Counted from the first letter of the stretch, positions 26,141-35,815 are shown. The stretch is 64,000 nt of DNA from an uncultured Bacilli bacterium (GCA_934096015.1 CAKOLD010000002.1:1-64000), one strand, 5' to 3'. Notes: generated from the letters alone by a model not told the origin. Translations and numbers: made by a program.

Positions 26141-26344
26141 TTATTTTTTTCTTTTAAAAGTTATAGCGAAAGTACTTTTTGCACCAAAAGCATTTGTCAT
26201 ATATGAATATGTAACTAATTCCCAACCTTCAGAAGCTCTTTGATTAAGTAGTTCATCTAATTTAGCAATATCTTTTTCATCAGCACTATCATTAAAGAAC
26301 CATTTTGTTCGAGAATCTAATAACTCTGTTTTGTATTCAAACAT
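26141..26344 (-). CDS. DUF4177-like small protein
   Basis: A 67-residue protein that fits the DUF4177 pattern: FEYKTELL at the start, a helix ending LDELLNQRASEGWELVTYSY, and a C-terminal strand ending in FKRKK. Members are small alpha-beta proteins of unknown role, often found as single-domain proteins near transporters or phage genes. It has its own terminator. The upstream region of this gene and of the divergent 26473 gene is shared. Confidence 0.7.
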   Translation of the reverse strand: MFEYKTELLDSRTKWFFNDSADEKDIAKLDELLNQRASEGWELVTYSYMTNAFGAKSTFAITFKRKK

Positions 26345-26472
26345 TGTATTTATTTCCTATGGTAATCGTATCAAATTTTTAATTATTTTTATATAGTTTT
26401 ATCAAAAAAACTATGGTATTCTGATATTGAGACTAGGTTATATACAATTTATGAAACGAGTGGGGAATAGTT

Positions 26473-27096
26473 ATGGAAATATTTAGTTTAATTGTTATTT
26501 GGGTGTTTGTTATTTGGGTAGTTATAAGTGGATATTATTCTTGTGAATTACAGAAGAAAAATATAAAAAACTTGATTGAAAATGGTAAAAAAGCGAAAGC
26601 TAAGGTTATTGATTACATTAGCTTTAGGACTTATGATGGTGATAATTTTGATTATGTTTGTTATCCTTTGTTGGAAATTGATACCGGATATAGTAAATTT
26701 TTACATCTTTGTGTAAGAACTGATGGATGCAGATCTAATTTTGTTAGAAAAGATTTTCCTATTGGAAGTATAGTAGATGTTTATTATTTTGAATCTAATG
26801 AAAGTATAGTTCAATTGAACTGGGAAAATAAGATTTTTTTAAATAAAAAATATAATAAGTTAGCTATGACATTTGATTTGCCGAAAGTGTTTGTTTTAAG
26901 TTCTATGGACCAAAAATTATCTTCTGATAAAGGTGTTAATATACCAGATTTACCGAATACAAATATAAAAGATAATGATATATGGATTGCGGGGTCCTCT
27001 TTAGAGAAAACTTCGCTTAAATTACATACAAGGATCAGTCTTTATTTATTAGCTGTAGCTATTTTTTTCACTTTTATGGTAATAAAGTTTGGTTAG
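26473..27096 (+). CDS. Two-helix membrane protein, DUF3592-like
   Basis: A 207-residue protein with a membrane helix at each end (about 3-20 and 185-205). Between them is a beta-rich domain, including GKKAKAKVIDYISF, CYPLLEIDTG and FPIGSIVDVYYFESNES. That pattern resembles DUF3592 proteins, in which a beta domain precedes a membrane helix, but the match is loose. The function is unknown. Confidence 0.55.
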   Translation: MEIFSLIVIWVFVIWVVISGYYSCELQKKNIKNLIENGKKAKAKVIDYISFRTYDGDNFDYVCYPLLEIDTGYSKFLHLCVRTDGCRSNFVRKDFPIGSIVDVYYFESNESIVQLNWENKIFLNKKYNKLAMTFDLPKVFVLSSMDQKLSSDKGVNIPDLPNTNIKDNDIWIAGSSLEKTSLKLHTRISLYLLAVAIFFTFMVIKFG

Positions 27097-27155
27097 TAGT
27101 AGATTGTTCTTTTTTTAAATGTTATATTTATTATAGAAGTGAGGTGTGATTTTTT

Positions 27156-27425
27156 ATGGAGGGTATTCCTGCGGAGTATAAACCATTAAGTCCTTGGGCT
27201 TATTTTGGGTATAGTATTTTATTTTCTATTCCGTTAGTTGGATTTATATTACTAATTGTATTTTCTCTTGATAATAGTAATATAAATAGAAGAAATTTTG
27301 CTAGAAGTTATTGGTGTACATTAATTCTTTTAGTAATAATATTTATAATTCTAATTATTTTTGTTTCTACAATTGGTAATGATGTAGTAGATACATCAAA
27401 TTTTATGTTTAATTTTTTAAAATAA
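27156..27425 (+). CDS. Small two-helix membrane protein
   Basis: An 89-residue protein with two membrane segments (about 15-38 and 50-75) joined by a short loop DNSNINRRNFARSYW. The PLSPWAYFGYSILFSIPLVGF start is a pattern I have often seen in small uncharacterised membrane proteins of gut Firmicutes. A GAGGTG site lies ahead of the ATG. The function is unknown. Confidence 0.65.
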   Translation: MEGIPAEYKPLSPWAYFGYSILFSIPLVGFILLIVFSLDNSNINRRNFARSYWCTLILLVIIFIILIIFVSTIGNDVVDTSNFMFNFLK

Positions 27426-27481
27426 TTTTTGGTTTAGTATTTATAGTTTATTGATATAATTATATTGAAGGAGAGACTTTT

Positions 27482-28093
27482 ATGCAAGCATTTATTATTT
27501 CGTTTATGAATAAGTTTGGATATTTAGGCATTACTTTTTTAATAGCTTTAGAAAATGTTTTTCCACCAATTCCTAGTGAAGTTATTTTAGGGTTTGGGGG
27601 ATTTATGACTACCTATACTAAACTAAATGTTATTGGTGTTATATTATTTGCGACAATTGGTTCTATTGTGGGAGCTATTATACTTTATTATATTGGCAAA
27701 TTATTGAATAAGGAAAGATTAAAAAAAATTGTTAATGGTAAAATAGGAAAATTATTATTTTTAAAAGAAAGTGATATAGATAGTTCTTTTAAATGGTTTG
27801 ATACTAAAGGATATAGAACTGTATTTTTTTGTAGATTTGTACCGGTTGTTAGAAGTTTAATAAGTATACCAGCAGGTATGAGTAAGATGAATTTTATTAA
27901 ATTTTTAATTCTTACAACTATTGGATCTCTTATATGGAATACAGTTTTAGTAATTATTGGTTCTTTACTTGGTAATAATTGGGAAAGTTTAGTATTAGTT
28001 ATAGATAAATATTCTTTTGTTGTTTTATTATTAATTATTATTTTTATTATAATTTTTGTTTATAAATTTTATAAAACTAGATTAAAAAAATAA
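27482..28093 (+). CDS. DedA family membrane protein
   Basis: A 203-residue DedA (SNARE-associated) protein. ENVFPPIPSEVILGFGGF and the FCRFVPVVRSLISIPAGMSKM signature with conserved Arg residues are present, along with about five hydrophobic segments. DedA proteins have been described as lipid-carrier or phospholipid flippases, including undecaprenyl phosphate and phosphatidylethanolamine recycling, and they affect membrane homeostasis. The substrate here cannot be read from sequence. A terminator follows. Confidence 0.9.
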   Translation: MQAFIISFMNKFGYLGITFLIALENVFPPIPSEVILGFGGFMTTYTKLNVIGVILFATIGSIVGAIILYYIGKLLNKERLKKIVNGKIGKLLFLKESDIDSSFKWFDTKGYRTVFFCRFVPVVRSLISIPAGMSKMNFIKFLILTTIGSLIWNTVLVIIGSLLGNNWESLVLVIDKYSFVVLLLIIIFIIIFVYKFYKTRLKK

Positions 28094-28096
28094 GAG

Positions 28097-28116
28097 AGAC
28101 TTTTAAGTCTTTTTTA
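28097..28116 (+). terminator. Terminator after the dedA gene
   Basis: AGACT (28097-28101) and AGTCT (28106-28110) form a short stem followed by a T run. Confidence 0.55.
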
Positions 28117-28175
28117 ATTGCATAAAATATGATTTTGTGATAATGTTTTAATAGTAGGGTAGGTGCGTTTATTTT

Positions 28176-30983
28176 ATGAGAAATAGATTCAAAAAGAAAC
28201 TGATGTTTGTTTTTGTATTGGTTGCTATAATTGGTAGTAGTTTTTTGTATTTAAATAATAATCAATTTAAAAATAAAAATAATTTAGTTGCTATTGATTA
28301 TAGTGAGGATGCTAATTATAAGGTTATATTTGATGCTAGTAGTGGATCATTATCTGGTTTTAATACTTATGGGTATACTAAATTAAGAGATGGAGTATAT
28401 GGAGTTAATGATGTAAATAGTCAACCTGAATCAGTAACTTTTTCTGAAAGAAATGGTCACAACATAATGTATTGGAGTTTAGATGCTGCTTGTTCATCAA
28501 AAGATTTACAAGTGGGAGAGAATTTTGATTTATCTACTCATAAAGTCTATTATGCATGTTATGAAGAGGATGGTTTTGACAATGACGGTATAAGATACCC
28601 ACAAGAAAATAGTTATGTTTCTGGAGCTATTGTTGAGTGTGGAGATCAAATTCATGTTACTTCTTGTTATGTAAAATTTGGAGGATCAGCTCGTGATTTA
28701 GGCTTTAAAGAATATTGTGATTTTGACAAAATAAAGAGAACTGATAGTGATTCTTTTGTAGAAGGATATGGAACAGTTTATAGAAATAGATTAAATAAAG
28801 CTCCTGTTCAAAATTGTAAGCAAAAATATACTGCATACTTTCATGAACATAGTTTTCAAAATGGAGAAGAAATTTTTGGTGATCAGTTAGAATGTGGTTC
28901 TACAGAGTATGTAGAAAATGGTGTTTGTAAGTCTGTTGGTAATGCAGGTGATAAAGTAAAAACTCCAAATTCTTCTAATTTAAATTTTTATGGTAGAAAA
29001 TTTATAGGATGGGCAGCAGATGATGATGGTGTAGATGTTAACTGTTCTGGCAGTTTAGTTACAGATTATGATGTAGTTATTAATAGTGACGTTCATTATT
29101 ATGCTTGTTTTGAAAATAAACAAGAATCTTGTACTAGTTCTTCAAAAATTACTGATGCAGTTGGAACTAATGATGTTAAGGTTTGTTATAATTCTGTAAA
29201 AAATAGTAGTGGTAATTATGTTTTAAATGCTATTAGTGGTGATTATGGAGAATTAATTTCTTGTAGAAGTGGATATGTATTAGATAATATCTCTTCGACT
29301 AATGTTACTGTTGATACATGTAATAAAGAAGGTATTTGTTATAAAAATTATAGACTTACTTGTAAAAGTCAAGAAAGACCTAAAATTACTTCAATTACTA
29401 ATGGTACAGTTAGAAGCGATGGTTATGGTTTAATAGAATTTAGTGCTTATAGTGATGTTGGAATTAAAGGATATTATGCTAGTAGTTTTTATGAACAACC
29501 AACAGTGAATAGTGGTTGGATATTTGATCCTAGAGGAAGTTATTCAATTAATAGTACTCCTGGTTTAGTATTTTTATGGGTTATTGATAATAATAATTCT
29601 ATTAGTTATTCAGCTATGGGATCAGTATTAGATACGGTAAATAGCGATACTACTTTAAGTTCTTTAGAAATTAAAACTTCTAATGGAGATACTTTAAATC
29701 CAGAGTTAATTAGTGATGCTTTTGTAAGCAATGCTATAAATTCTAGTAATTATGTAAGATTATCTAATTCATTAGTTAAGGATAGTAAGATTTTAGCATC
29801 TGGTTTTAATCCTTTTGAAACGGGATATAAAATTACTACAAATTCTTCATCAATAACTGTTTATGCAACTTTAACAAGTAATGATTCTCATTATGTAAGT
29901 GGTTTTGAACCTAGAACAGTGGATCTTGATTATGGTATTAATACTATTTTAATAAAGATACAAGATAAGAATGGTAAAGTAAGAACTTATACTATTTTAG
30001 TAACTAGAAATGATGATAGAGATTCTACTAATACATTAAAAAGTATTACATTAAGTTCTGGAAAGATTAAGTTTGATCCTTATAAAACAGAATATATTGT
30101 AAATGTTGGAAAAAATAAAAAGAGTGTTAGTGTAGATGGGGTTTTAAGTAGTAAGAGTTCTCAATTTGTAGATGGATTTGGTCCACGTAAAATTGAACTT
30201 AAAAATGAACGCACAGAGGTATTATTAAAAGTACAAAGTCAAACTGGAACTATTAGAGCATATTCAATAATATTTGTAAAAACTGATAAAAATGAAGAAG
30301 AAGGTGGAGAAGCTTTATTGTCTTCATTGAGTTTATCTAAAGCATATATTGCGTTTAATTCAGAAGTTTTTGAATATAATACTACTGTTGAATATGAAGT
30401 TGATAGTTTGGATATATATGCTTTAGCACTTAATGGTGGAGATGCAGTAACAATTTATAAAAATAATCAAGGTGTAGAAGAAATTGTTAATCCATCTAAT
30501 GTTGAACTTTCTCCTGGTTATAATAATTTTATAATTAAAGTTAGCAGTAAATCAGGAAAAGTAAATAAGTATTATTTGAATATTTTGAGAAATGAAACTG
30601 GTTTAGATGTTTCTAGTGAAACGAAGTTAAGTATGCTTAGTATAGATGGATATGATATAAATTTTAATTCTGATAAATTGAATTATGAAGTTAAAATTAA
30701 ATCGGAGAAGACTTTAGTTATAGCTGCAACACCTCAGAGTAATCGTTCAGAAATATTTATTAAAGGGAATGATAATTTAACAGCATTTAGTACAGTTAGA
30801 TTAAAAGTAGTTGCTGAAGATGGTCAATCTAGAGAATATATTATTGATATTCAAAAAGATAAATTTAATAAAAAAATAGAAACTATTGGTTTAATCAGTG
30901 GTGTTGGTATAATTTTATGTGGTATACTATTTATTGGTATAAAGAAAAGAAGAAAATCTATTAATGATTATTATGCAGAGTAG
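28176..30983 (+). CDS. Large surface protein with InlB-B-like and cadherin-like repeats
   Basis: A 935-residue surface protein. It has an N-terminal membrane or signal segment (about 10-27) and two InlB B-repeat-like units (KVIFDASSGSL to YWSLDAAC; FIGWAADDDG to HYYACFENK). About four cadherin-like beta-sandwich repeats follow between roughly 490 and 900 (for example LKSITLSSGKIKFDPYKTEY and LSMLSIDGYDINFNSDKLNY). A C-terminal membrane helix and basic tail (about 903-935) end the protein. There is no LPXTG motif, so it stays in the membrane. Many Cys occur in the first 400 residues. It is probably an adhesin or scaffold and opens a surface/secretion locus. Confidence 0.75.
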   Translation: MRNRFKKKLMFVFVLVAIIGSSFLYLNNNQFKNKNNLVAIDYSEDANYKVIFDASSGSLSGFNTYGYTKLRDGVYGVNDVNSQPESVTFSERNGHNIMYWSLDAACSSKDLQVGENFDLSTHKVYYACYEEDGFDNDGIRYPQENSYVSGAIVECGDQIHVTSCYVKFGGSARDLGFKEYCDFDKIKRTDSDSFVEGYGTVYRNRLNKAPVQNCKQKYTAYFHEHSFQNGEEIFGDQLECGSTEYVENGVCKSVGNAGDKVKTPNSSNLNFYGRKFIGWAADDDGVDVNCSGSLVTDYDVVINSDVHYYACFENKQESCTSSSKITDAVGTNDVKVCYNSVKNSSGNYVLNAISGDYGELISCRSGYVLDNISSTNVTVDTCNKEGICYKNYRLTCKSQERPKITSITNGTVRSDGYGLIEFSAYSDVGIKGYYASSFYEQPTVNSGWIFDPRGSYSINSTPGLVFLWVIDNNNSISYSAMGSVLDTVNSDTTLSSLEIKTSNGDTLNPELISDAFVSNAINSSNYVRLSNSLVKDSKILASGFNPFETGYKITTNSSSITVYATLTSNDSHYVSGFEPRTVDLDYGINTILIKIQDKNGKVRTYTILVTRNDDRDSTNTLKSITLSSGKIKFDPYKTEYIVNVGKNKKSVSVDGVLSSKSSQFVDGFGPRKIELKNERTEVLLKVQSQTGTIRAYSIIFVKTDKNEEEGGEALLSSLSLSKAYIAFNSEVFEYNTTVEYEVDSLDIYALALNGGDAVTIYKNNQGVEEIVNPSNVELSPGYNNFIIKVSSKSGKVNKYYLNILRNETGLDVSSETKLSMLSIDGYDINFNSDKLNYEVKIKSEKTLVIAATPQSNRSEIFIKGNDNLTAFSTVRLKVVAEDGQSREYIIDIQKDKFNKKIETIGLISGVGIILCGILFIGIKKRRKSINDYYAE

Positions 30984-30991
30984 GTGTTATA

Positions 30992-31669
30992 TTGAAAAAG
31001 TATTTTGTTAGTTTAATAATTTTATTAATTTTTCCACTAATAGTTAAAGCTGAGAGTTGTAGTGGAATAAGTGAGACTTATTGTGAAAAAAGTAACTCAT
31101 CATGTTTATCTGGATTACAAAACAATGGGTATAATAAATGGAGTACTTCAGGTAATACTGGAGAGACTTGTATTAAAGTAATTGCTGAAAGAAATGGGAC
31201 AACAACTACATATTTGAGTGGAATGAATCCTAAAAGCAATTACAAGTGTAGTGATGGAAGTGTAGCAACTGCAACTAGAATTGCTTCGGCTCTTCCTAGC
31301 GAAGAGACTTCTGCTACAGGAAATTATTATGTTCCAGAACTATGGAAAGTAGTTTGTCCTACAAGTTCTTCTGGAAATAATTCTGGTAGTAATACTGGTA
31401 ATAATGGTAGTAATTCAGGAAATACGAATAATTCAGGGACAACAACTACACCGACTACAACAAGAAGTTCTTCTAGTGGATCAAGTAATAATGGAACAAC
31501 AAATAATGGAAATGGAACGTCAACTAATTCAAATGGTCAAATAACTGGTACAACTGAAAGTAAAGATACTGGTGTGAAGACTTATTTTATAGTTTTGTTT
31601 TTAATGGCTGGGGTAGCTTATTTGGTTTTAGTCGTTTCTAAAAAGAAAAATTTATTTAAAAATATTTGA
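30992..31669 (+). CDS. Cys-rich secreted domain with Ser/Thr/Asn linker and C-terminal anchor
   Basis: A 225-residue protein that begins at TTG 30992 with AGGTG upstream. A signal peptide (about 1-20, ending VKAESC) precedes a compact Cys-rich domain (at least seven Cys between 22 and 130). A low-complexity Gly/Asn/Ser/Thr linker (about 130-195) and a single membrane helix (about 200-218) follow. Its position nine bases after the large surface protein suggests they work together. I do not recognise the Cys-rich domain. Confidence 0.7.
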   Translation: MKKYFVSLIILLIFPLIVKAESCSGISETYCEKSNSSCLSGLQNNGYNKWSTSGNTGETCIKVIAERNGTTTTYLSGMNPKSNYKCSDGSVATATRIASALPSEETSATGNYYVPELWKVVCPTSSSGNNSGSNTGNNGSNSGNTNNSGTTTTPTTTRSSSSGSSNNGTTNNGNGTSTNSNGQITGTTESKDTGVKTYFIVLFLMAGVAYLVLVVSKKKNLFKNI

Positions 31670-31715
31670 TTTATGAACCGTTTTGTAATATGATAAATAT
31701 ATACAATATGGTAGT

Positions 31716-31743
31716 GGAGTCATATTGAATGACTCCTTTTTTT
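31716..31743 (+). terminator. Terminator in the surface-protein cluster
   Basis: GGAGTCAT (31716-31723) and ATGACTCC (31729-31736) form a perfect 8-bp stem with seven T. It separates the first two surface genes from the next unit. Confidence 0.85.
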
Positions 31744-31758
31744 GAAAGAGGTTAAGCT

Positions 31759-32859
31759 ATGAAAAAAATTAATTTTTTAGTGCTAGTTTTATTTTGTTGC
31801 ATGTTTTGTGTTTCAGTTAATGCTGCAAATTCTGGAGATTCAGTAGGCAGTAATTTAACTGAATATAGTTGTTCTAAGTTTCAAGATTCTAATATGCTTA
31901 TTGATAATGATACTTATTTTGGAAGATGTATGAAAGCTACTTGTAGTGGTAATAGATGGAAATTTAGTTATTATTCAACTGAATCAGTTTCTTGTTCAAA
32001 TGGTAATTTAAATCCATATATTACTGTTTCTAAATCTGGATGTGATGATTATCAGAATAGTAGTTGTACAGGTACTGTAGTAAAATATTGTACTACTTTA
32101 AATTATTTTGATTGTAATAGAACAGCTAATGGATCTAAATATGTAAAACCTACTAAAAAGGTAACAAAAACTACTACAGTTGCACCAACAACAGAAGCTC
32201 CAACTACAGCTGCACCTTTAGATAATAATACTTACTTAAGTAGTTTAAAGGTATCTAGTGGATCAATTAATTTTAATAAAGATGTTAAAGAATATAGCAT
32301 TGAAGTTGAATCTACTATTTCTAGTATTAATGTTGAAGCAACTGCTGAATCTGGAACTTCAACTGTTAGTGGAACAGGGGCAGTAAGTTTGAGTGATGGA
32401 GTAAACACTGTAACTATTACGGTTACTGCCCAAGATGGAAGTACAGATAATTATGTAATTAATATTAACAGAAAAGAAGTATTATCTAAAAATGCTAAAT
32501 TAGCTTCTTTAACTGTTGATGGATATGATATAAATTTTGATCCTGATACTTATAATTATTCTTTAAAAATAAAAAAAGAAAGTACTTTGTCAATAGAAGC
32601 AACTACAGAGGATAGTAGTGCAATTTATATGGTTCAAGGCAACGAAAATTTAAAAAATAATAGTATGATTAAAGTTGTTGTTACCGCTCCTGATGGTGCA
32701 ACTACTCAAGAATATACAATTACTGTACGTAAGTCTGGTAATGGAGCTGTTGTTATAGTAATTTTGGTTTTGATTTTAGCAATAGGTGGAGGAGTAGCTG
32801 GTTTCTATTTCTACACTAGAAAGAAAAATGCAGGGGATAAAGAGTATGAGTACGAATAA
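31759..32859 (+). CDS. Surface protein with two cadherin-like repeats
   Basis: A 366-residue protein. A signal peptide (about 1-22, ending VNAAN) is followed by a Cys-rich domain with about ten Cys (30-130) and a Thr/Ala/Pro linker (about 133-155). Two cadherin-like beta-sandwich repeats (LSSLKVSSGSINFNKDVKEY and LASLTVDGYDINFDPDTYNY) come next, then a C-terminal membrane helix (about 332-352). The last repeat is clearly related to the last repeat of the 28176 protein. It overlaps the VirB2-like gene that follows, so their expression is coupled. Confidence 0.78.
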   Translation: MKKINFLVLVLFCCMFCVSVNAANSGDSVGSNLTEYSCSKFQDSNMLIDNDTYFGRCMKATCSGNRWKFSYYSTESVSCSNGNLNPYITVSKSGCDDYQNSSCTGTVVKYCTTLNYFDCNRTANGSKYVKPTKKVTKTTTVAPTTEAPTTAAPLDNNTYLSSLKVSSGSINFNKDVKEYSIEVESTISSINVEATAESGTSTVSGTGAVSLSDGVNTVTITVTAQDGSTDNYVININRKEVLSKNAKLASLTVDGYDINFDPDTYNYSLKIKKESTLSIEATTEDSSAIYMVQGNENLKNNSMIKVVVTAPDGATTQEYTITVRKSGNGAVVIVILVLILAIGGGVAGFYFYTRKKNAGDKEYEYE

Positions 32860-33253
32860 AAAGAAAATATTACTAGTAATTTCTATAATATTTATTGGTT
32901 TGCTTGCTTTTAAAGTTTATGCTGATCCAGCTCAAGAAGTTGGTTATGTTGGAGAAAACTTTTGTAGCGAAGATAGTGTAAAAAGATTATTAGTTATTGC
33001 TGGATATATCTTAATATTTGCCAAAATTTTAATTCCATTAATTATTATAATTAAGGGGAGTTTAGATGTTTTTCAAGCAGTTATTGCTAAAGATAATAAA
33101 ATTGTTGCCAGTGTAAAAACTTTAGCATTTAGGATTTTTTTAGGAATATTTATATTTTTTATTCCTAGTTTAGTAAAATGGACAGTTGGGTTATTTCCGA
33201 ATGATAATAATCAATGTTTTGATTGTGTTTTATCTCCAACTGAATGTAGATAA
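32846..33253 (+). CDS. VirB2-like small membrane protein 1
   Basis: A 135-residue protein with a signal-like N-terminal helix (about 7-25) ending in VYADP and two further membrane helices (about 55-80 and 95-115). LLVIAGYILIFAKILIPLII matches the layout of VirB2/TrbC-type pilins in Firmicutes T4SS loci. The C-terminus has the Cys pattern CFDCVLSPTEC, also present in the 37650 protein. ATG 32846 follows a GGGG site; the start overlaps the end of the surface protein by 14 bases. Confidence 0.65.
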   Translation: MSTNKKKILLVISIIFIGLLAFKVYADPAQEVGYVGENFCSEDSVKRLLVIAGYILIFAKILIPLIIIIKGSLDVFQAVIAKDNKIVASVKTLAFRIFLGIFIFFIPSLVKWTVGLFPNDNNQCFDCVLSPTECR

Positions 33254-33276
33254 ACTCTTTATTAAGAGTTTTTTCT
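33253..33276 (+). terminator. Terminator after VirB2-like gene 1
   Basis: AACTCTT (33253-33259) and AAGAGTT (33264-33270) form a perfect 7-bp stem followed by T-rich sequence. Confidence 0.8.
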
Positions 33277-33301
33277 TTTAATATAAATAGAGGTGAGTAA
33301 A

Positions 33302-35815
33302 ATGAAAAAATTTTTACATTATTTTTTAGCATTTTTAATTCCTATATTAATTTTTTGTTTAGCAATGTATTTTATGAATTTGTATCCTTTTGGAGATCAA
33401 TCCTTTAGAATAAAAGATGCTTTTAGTCAATATCCTGCTTTTTTTGAAGGTTTAAGACAAGGAAATTTCTTTACTTTTAAAATAGGTTTAGGCACTAATT
33501 TTTATCCAATATTTACAACCTATTTAGCTAATCCTCTTAATTTAGTGTATTTTTTATTTAAAAATTATCAATTTGAAATATTTTTCTTTCTTTTAATAAT
33601 TTTTAAAATTGGATTAATAGGACTTAGTATGAATATATTATTGAATTATAAAAATGGATATAATAAATGGTCACTATTATTTTCTACAATATATTCTTTA
33701 TGTGGATTTGTTTCACTTTATTATTTTAATTATCAATTTTTAGATGCATTATATATGTTACCATTAATTATGATAGGAATAGATAAAATAGTAAGTAATG
33801 ATAAAAATTTAATGTATTTTATTACTCTTACTTTAATGATAATATTTCATTATTATACAGCTTATATGATATGTGTTTTTTTGGTAATTTATTTTTTCTT
33901 TTTATTATATAATAAGGATTTTAATAAAAAGACTAAATTAAAAAAGATAAAAAAATTTTTTATTACAAGTTTATTTTGTGGTTTATGTTCTTCTTTTATA
34001 ACTATTCCTACTTTTTACAGTTTATTGCAGGGAAGAACTTCATATTACGAAGGCTTAAAATATTTTGCTATTAATAAAAATGGAGGATCTTTCTTTTATA
34101 ATTTAACTTCTTCTAGTACTTTTGTTACAGATTTAATAGGTACATGTGCACCAGTTTTTATTACTTTACTTGTTATAGTTTTAATTATTTTTACTTTCTT
34201 TAGAAAAGATATCAATAAAAAATATAAGGCTTCTTTATTGATAATAATTTTATTATATTTTCTTTCTTTAAGTTTTAATTTATTTTATGATGCTTGGCAT
34301 GTATTTCAGGAGCCAGTAGGATTACCTGGAAGGTTTGTTTTTACTTTTAATGCTTTTTTAGTTTTAATTTCTTATAATACTTTTTTAAATATTCCTAAAA
34401 TTAAAATTAAAAATAAAATTATTATTTATATAGTTACAATTGTTACAATATTATTATCATTTTTATATAAATTATATTTAATTAATTTTAAAGAATTAGA
34501 TAATATTTATTATTATATGATAATATTCAATTTATTATCTTTATTTTGCTATATATTTTTTATGGATAAGAAAAAAGGCAAATATTTAATTATATTTTTA
34601 GTATTATGTGAATTATTATGTAATCAAATATTTTCTTTTAATGTTTCATTTGCTTATGCTAAATATGATGATCGTACAGTTAATTTAAAAAAGGAAAAAG
34701 ATATTGCTGAATTTTATGATAATTTAAAAAATAATAACTATCTAAGAATGGAAACGTATGATAGTTATAACAGTGGTATGTTTTATAATTATAATTCTGT
34801 TAGTTATTACGTTTCAATTTATAATAATAATTTAAGTTTATTTGTAAATAAAAGTAATAAAAATAGTGAAAATAGTGAAAATTATATGCACATAATTTCC
34901 TACAAATCCAATTTTTTATTTGATTCGTTTTTTGGCATTGGAAATACTGTTTATTTTAAATCAGATGATATGTGTTATGAAAAACATAATGGTGTAGTTA
35001 TTAAAAGCTTAGGATTTTTAGTGAATAGTGATGATCTATATAATGATTTAAATAATTCTATTGATGATATTGTAAAATTGTATAATGATTTTACAAAAAA
35101 TAAGTATAATTTAAAATTGAAGGAATTAACACCAAGTATAGTATATGATAATGTTAAATTAAATGATGGTATTTTTTCTTTAATTAACGATAATTACGAT
35201 GGGAAAGTAAGGTTTAAATATATATTTGATGAAGATATGTATATTAATCTTGATTTATTAGAAGGACAGTATTTTACTTATTTGAAATCTGGAGTTGAAT
35301 ATGATACCGAAGATACCATCAATGTAATTTATAATAATAAAAAGGTTAATAGTGTGAATAAGGTAAGAAAAGGAGATAAGTTAGAAATCATTTTAACTAT
35401 TCCAAGAGATTTAAAATCAGTTCTAAATAATTTTAAAAATATTACTGGTGTAAATAAACAAGTTTTTACTAATGTAATTAATGATTTAAATGAGAATGTT
35501 ATTGAAGATATTACATTTAATTCTTTTGGGTTTACGGGGGATTTACAATCAACTTCTGATAAAAATTATGCAGTATTAACAATTCCTTATGATGAAAATA
35601 TTTTAATAAAAGTGGATGGAGAAAAAGTTAATTATAATAAAATATTAGGTGGGATAATAGGTTTTAAAATACCTGAGGGCCGCCATAAAATAGATTTTGA
35701 ATATCACATAAAAGGCTTAAAAATGGGAATAATAATATCAAGTATTAGTTTAGTAGTGTTTTTGTTTACAAAAATTCTTGAAAAAAAAAATAATACTAGG
35801 TATAATAATAGGTGA
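33302..35815 (+). CDS. YfhO family integral membrane protein
   Basis: An 837-residue multi-pass protein with about 12 membrane segments in the first 440 residues. It has the YfhO start pattern (FLAFLIPILIFCLAMYFMNLYPFGD and DAFSQYPAFFEGLRQG with its acidic loop). A large extracellular part (about 450-800) and a last helix near 805-825 follow. YfhO proteins are GT-C-type glycosyltransferases; Bacillus YfhO and relatives add sugar side chains to lipoteichoic acid or other envelope polymers. Its position inside the T4SS-like locus is odd and may mean it glycosylates the surface proteins there. Confidence 0.85.
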   Translation: MKKFLHYFLAFLIPILIFCLAMYFMNLYPFGDQSFRIKDAFSQYPAFFEGLRQGNFFTFKIGLGTNFYPIFTTYLANPLNLVYFLFKNYQFEIFFFLLIIFKIGLIGLSMNILLNYKNGYNKWSLLFSTIYSLCGFVSLYYFNYQFLDALYMLPLIMIGIDKIVSNDKNLMYFITLTLMIIFHYYTAYMICVFLVIYFFFLLYNKDFNKKTKLKKIKKFFITSLFCGLCSSFITIPTFYSLLQGRTSYYEGLKYFAINKNGGSFFYNLTSSSTFVTDLIGTCAPVFITLLVIVLIIFTFFRKDINKKYKASLLIIILLYFLSLSFNLFYDAWHVFQEPVGLPGRFVFTFNAFLVLISYNTFLNIPKIKIKNKIIIYIVTIVTILLSFLYKLYLINFKELDNIYYYMIIFNLLSLFCYIFFMDKKKGKYLIIFLVLCELLCNQIFSFNVSFAYAKYDDRTVNLKKEKDIAEFYDNLKNNNYLRMETYDSYNSGMFYNYNSVSYYVSIYNNNLSLFVNKSNKNSENSENYMHIISYKSNFLFDSFFGIGNTVYFKSDDMCYEKHNGVVIKSLGFLVNSDDLYNDLNNSIDDIVKLYNDFTKNKYNLKLKELTPSIVYDNVKLNDGIFSLINDNYDGKVRFKYIFDEDMYINLDLLEGQYFTYLKSGVEYDTEDTINVIYNNKKVNSVNKVRKGDKLEIILTIPRDLKSVLNNFKNITGVNKQVFTNVINDLNENVIEDITFNSFGFTGDLQSTSDKNYAVLTIPYDENILIKVDGEKVNYNKILGGIIGFKIPEGRHKIDFEYHIKGLKMGIIISSISLVVFLFTKILEKKNNTRYNNR

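Noticed and set aside
30900..30983. Sortase (LPXTG) anchoring of the large surface protein
   Set aside because: There is a C-terminal helix and basic tail but no LPXTG-like motif ahead of it; the two following surface proteins also lack one.
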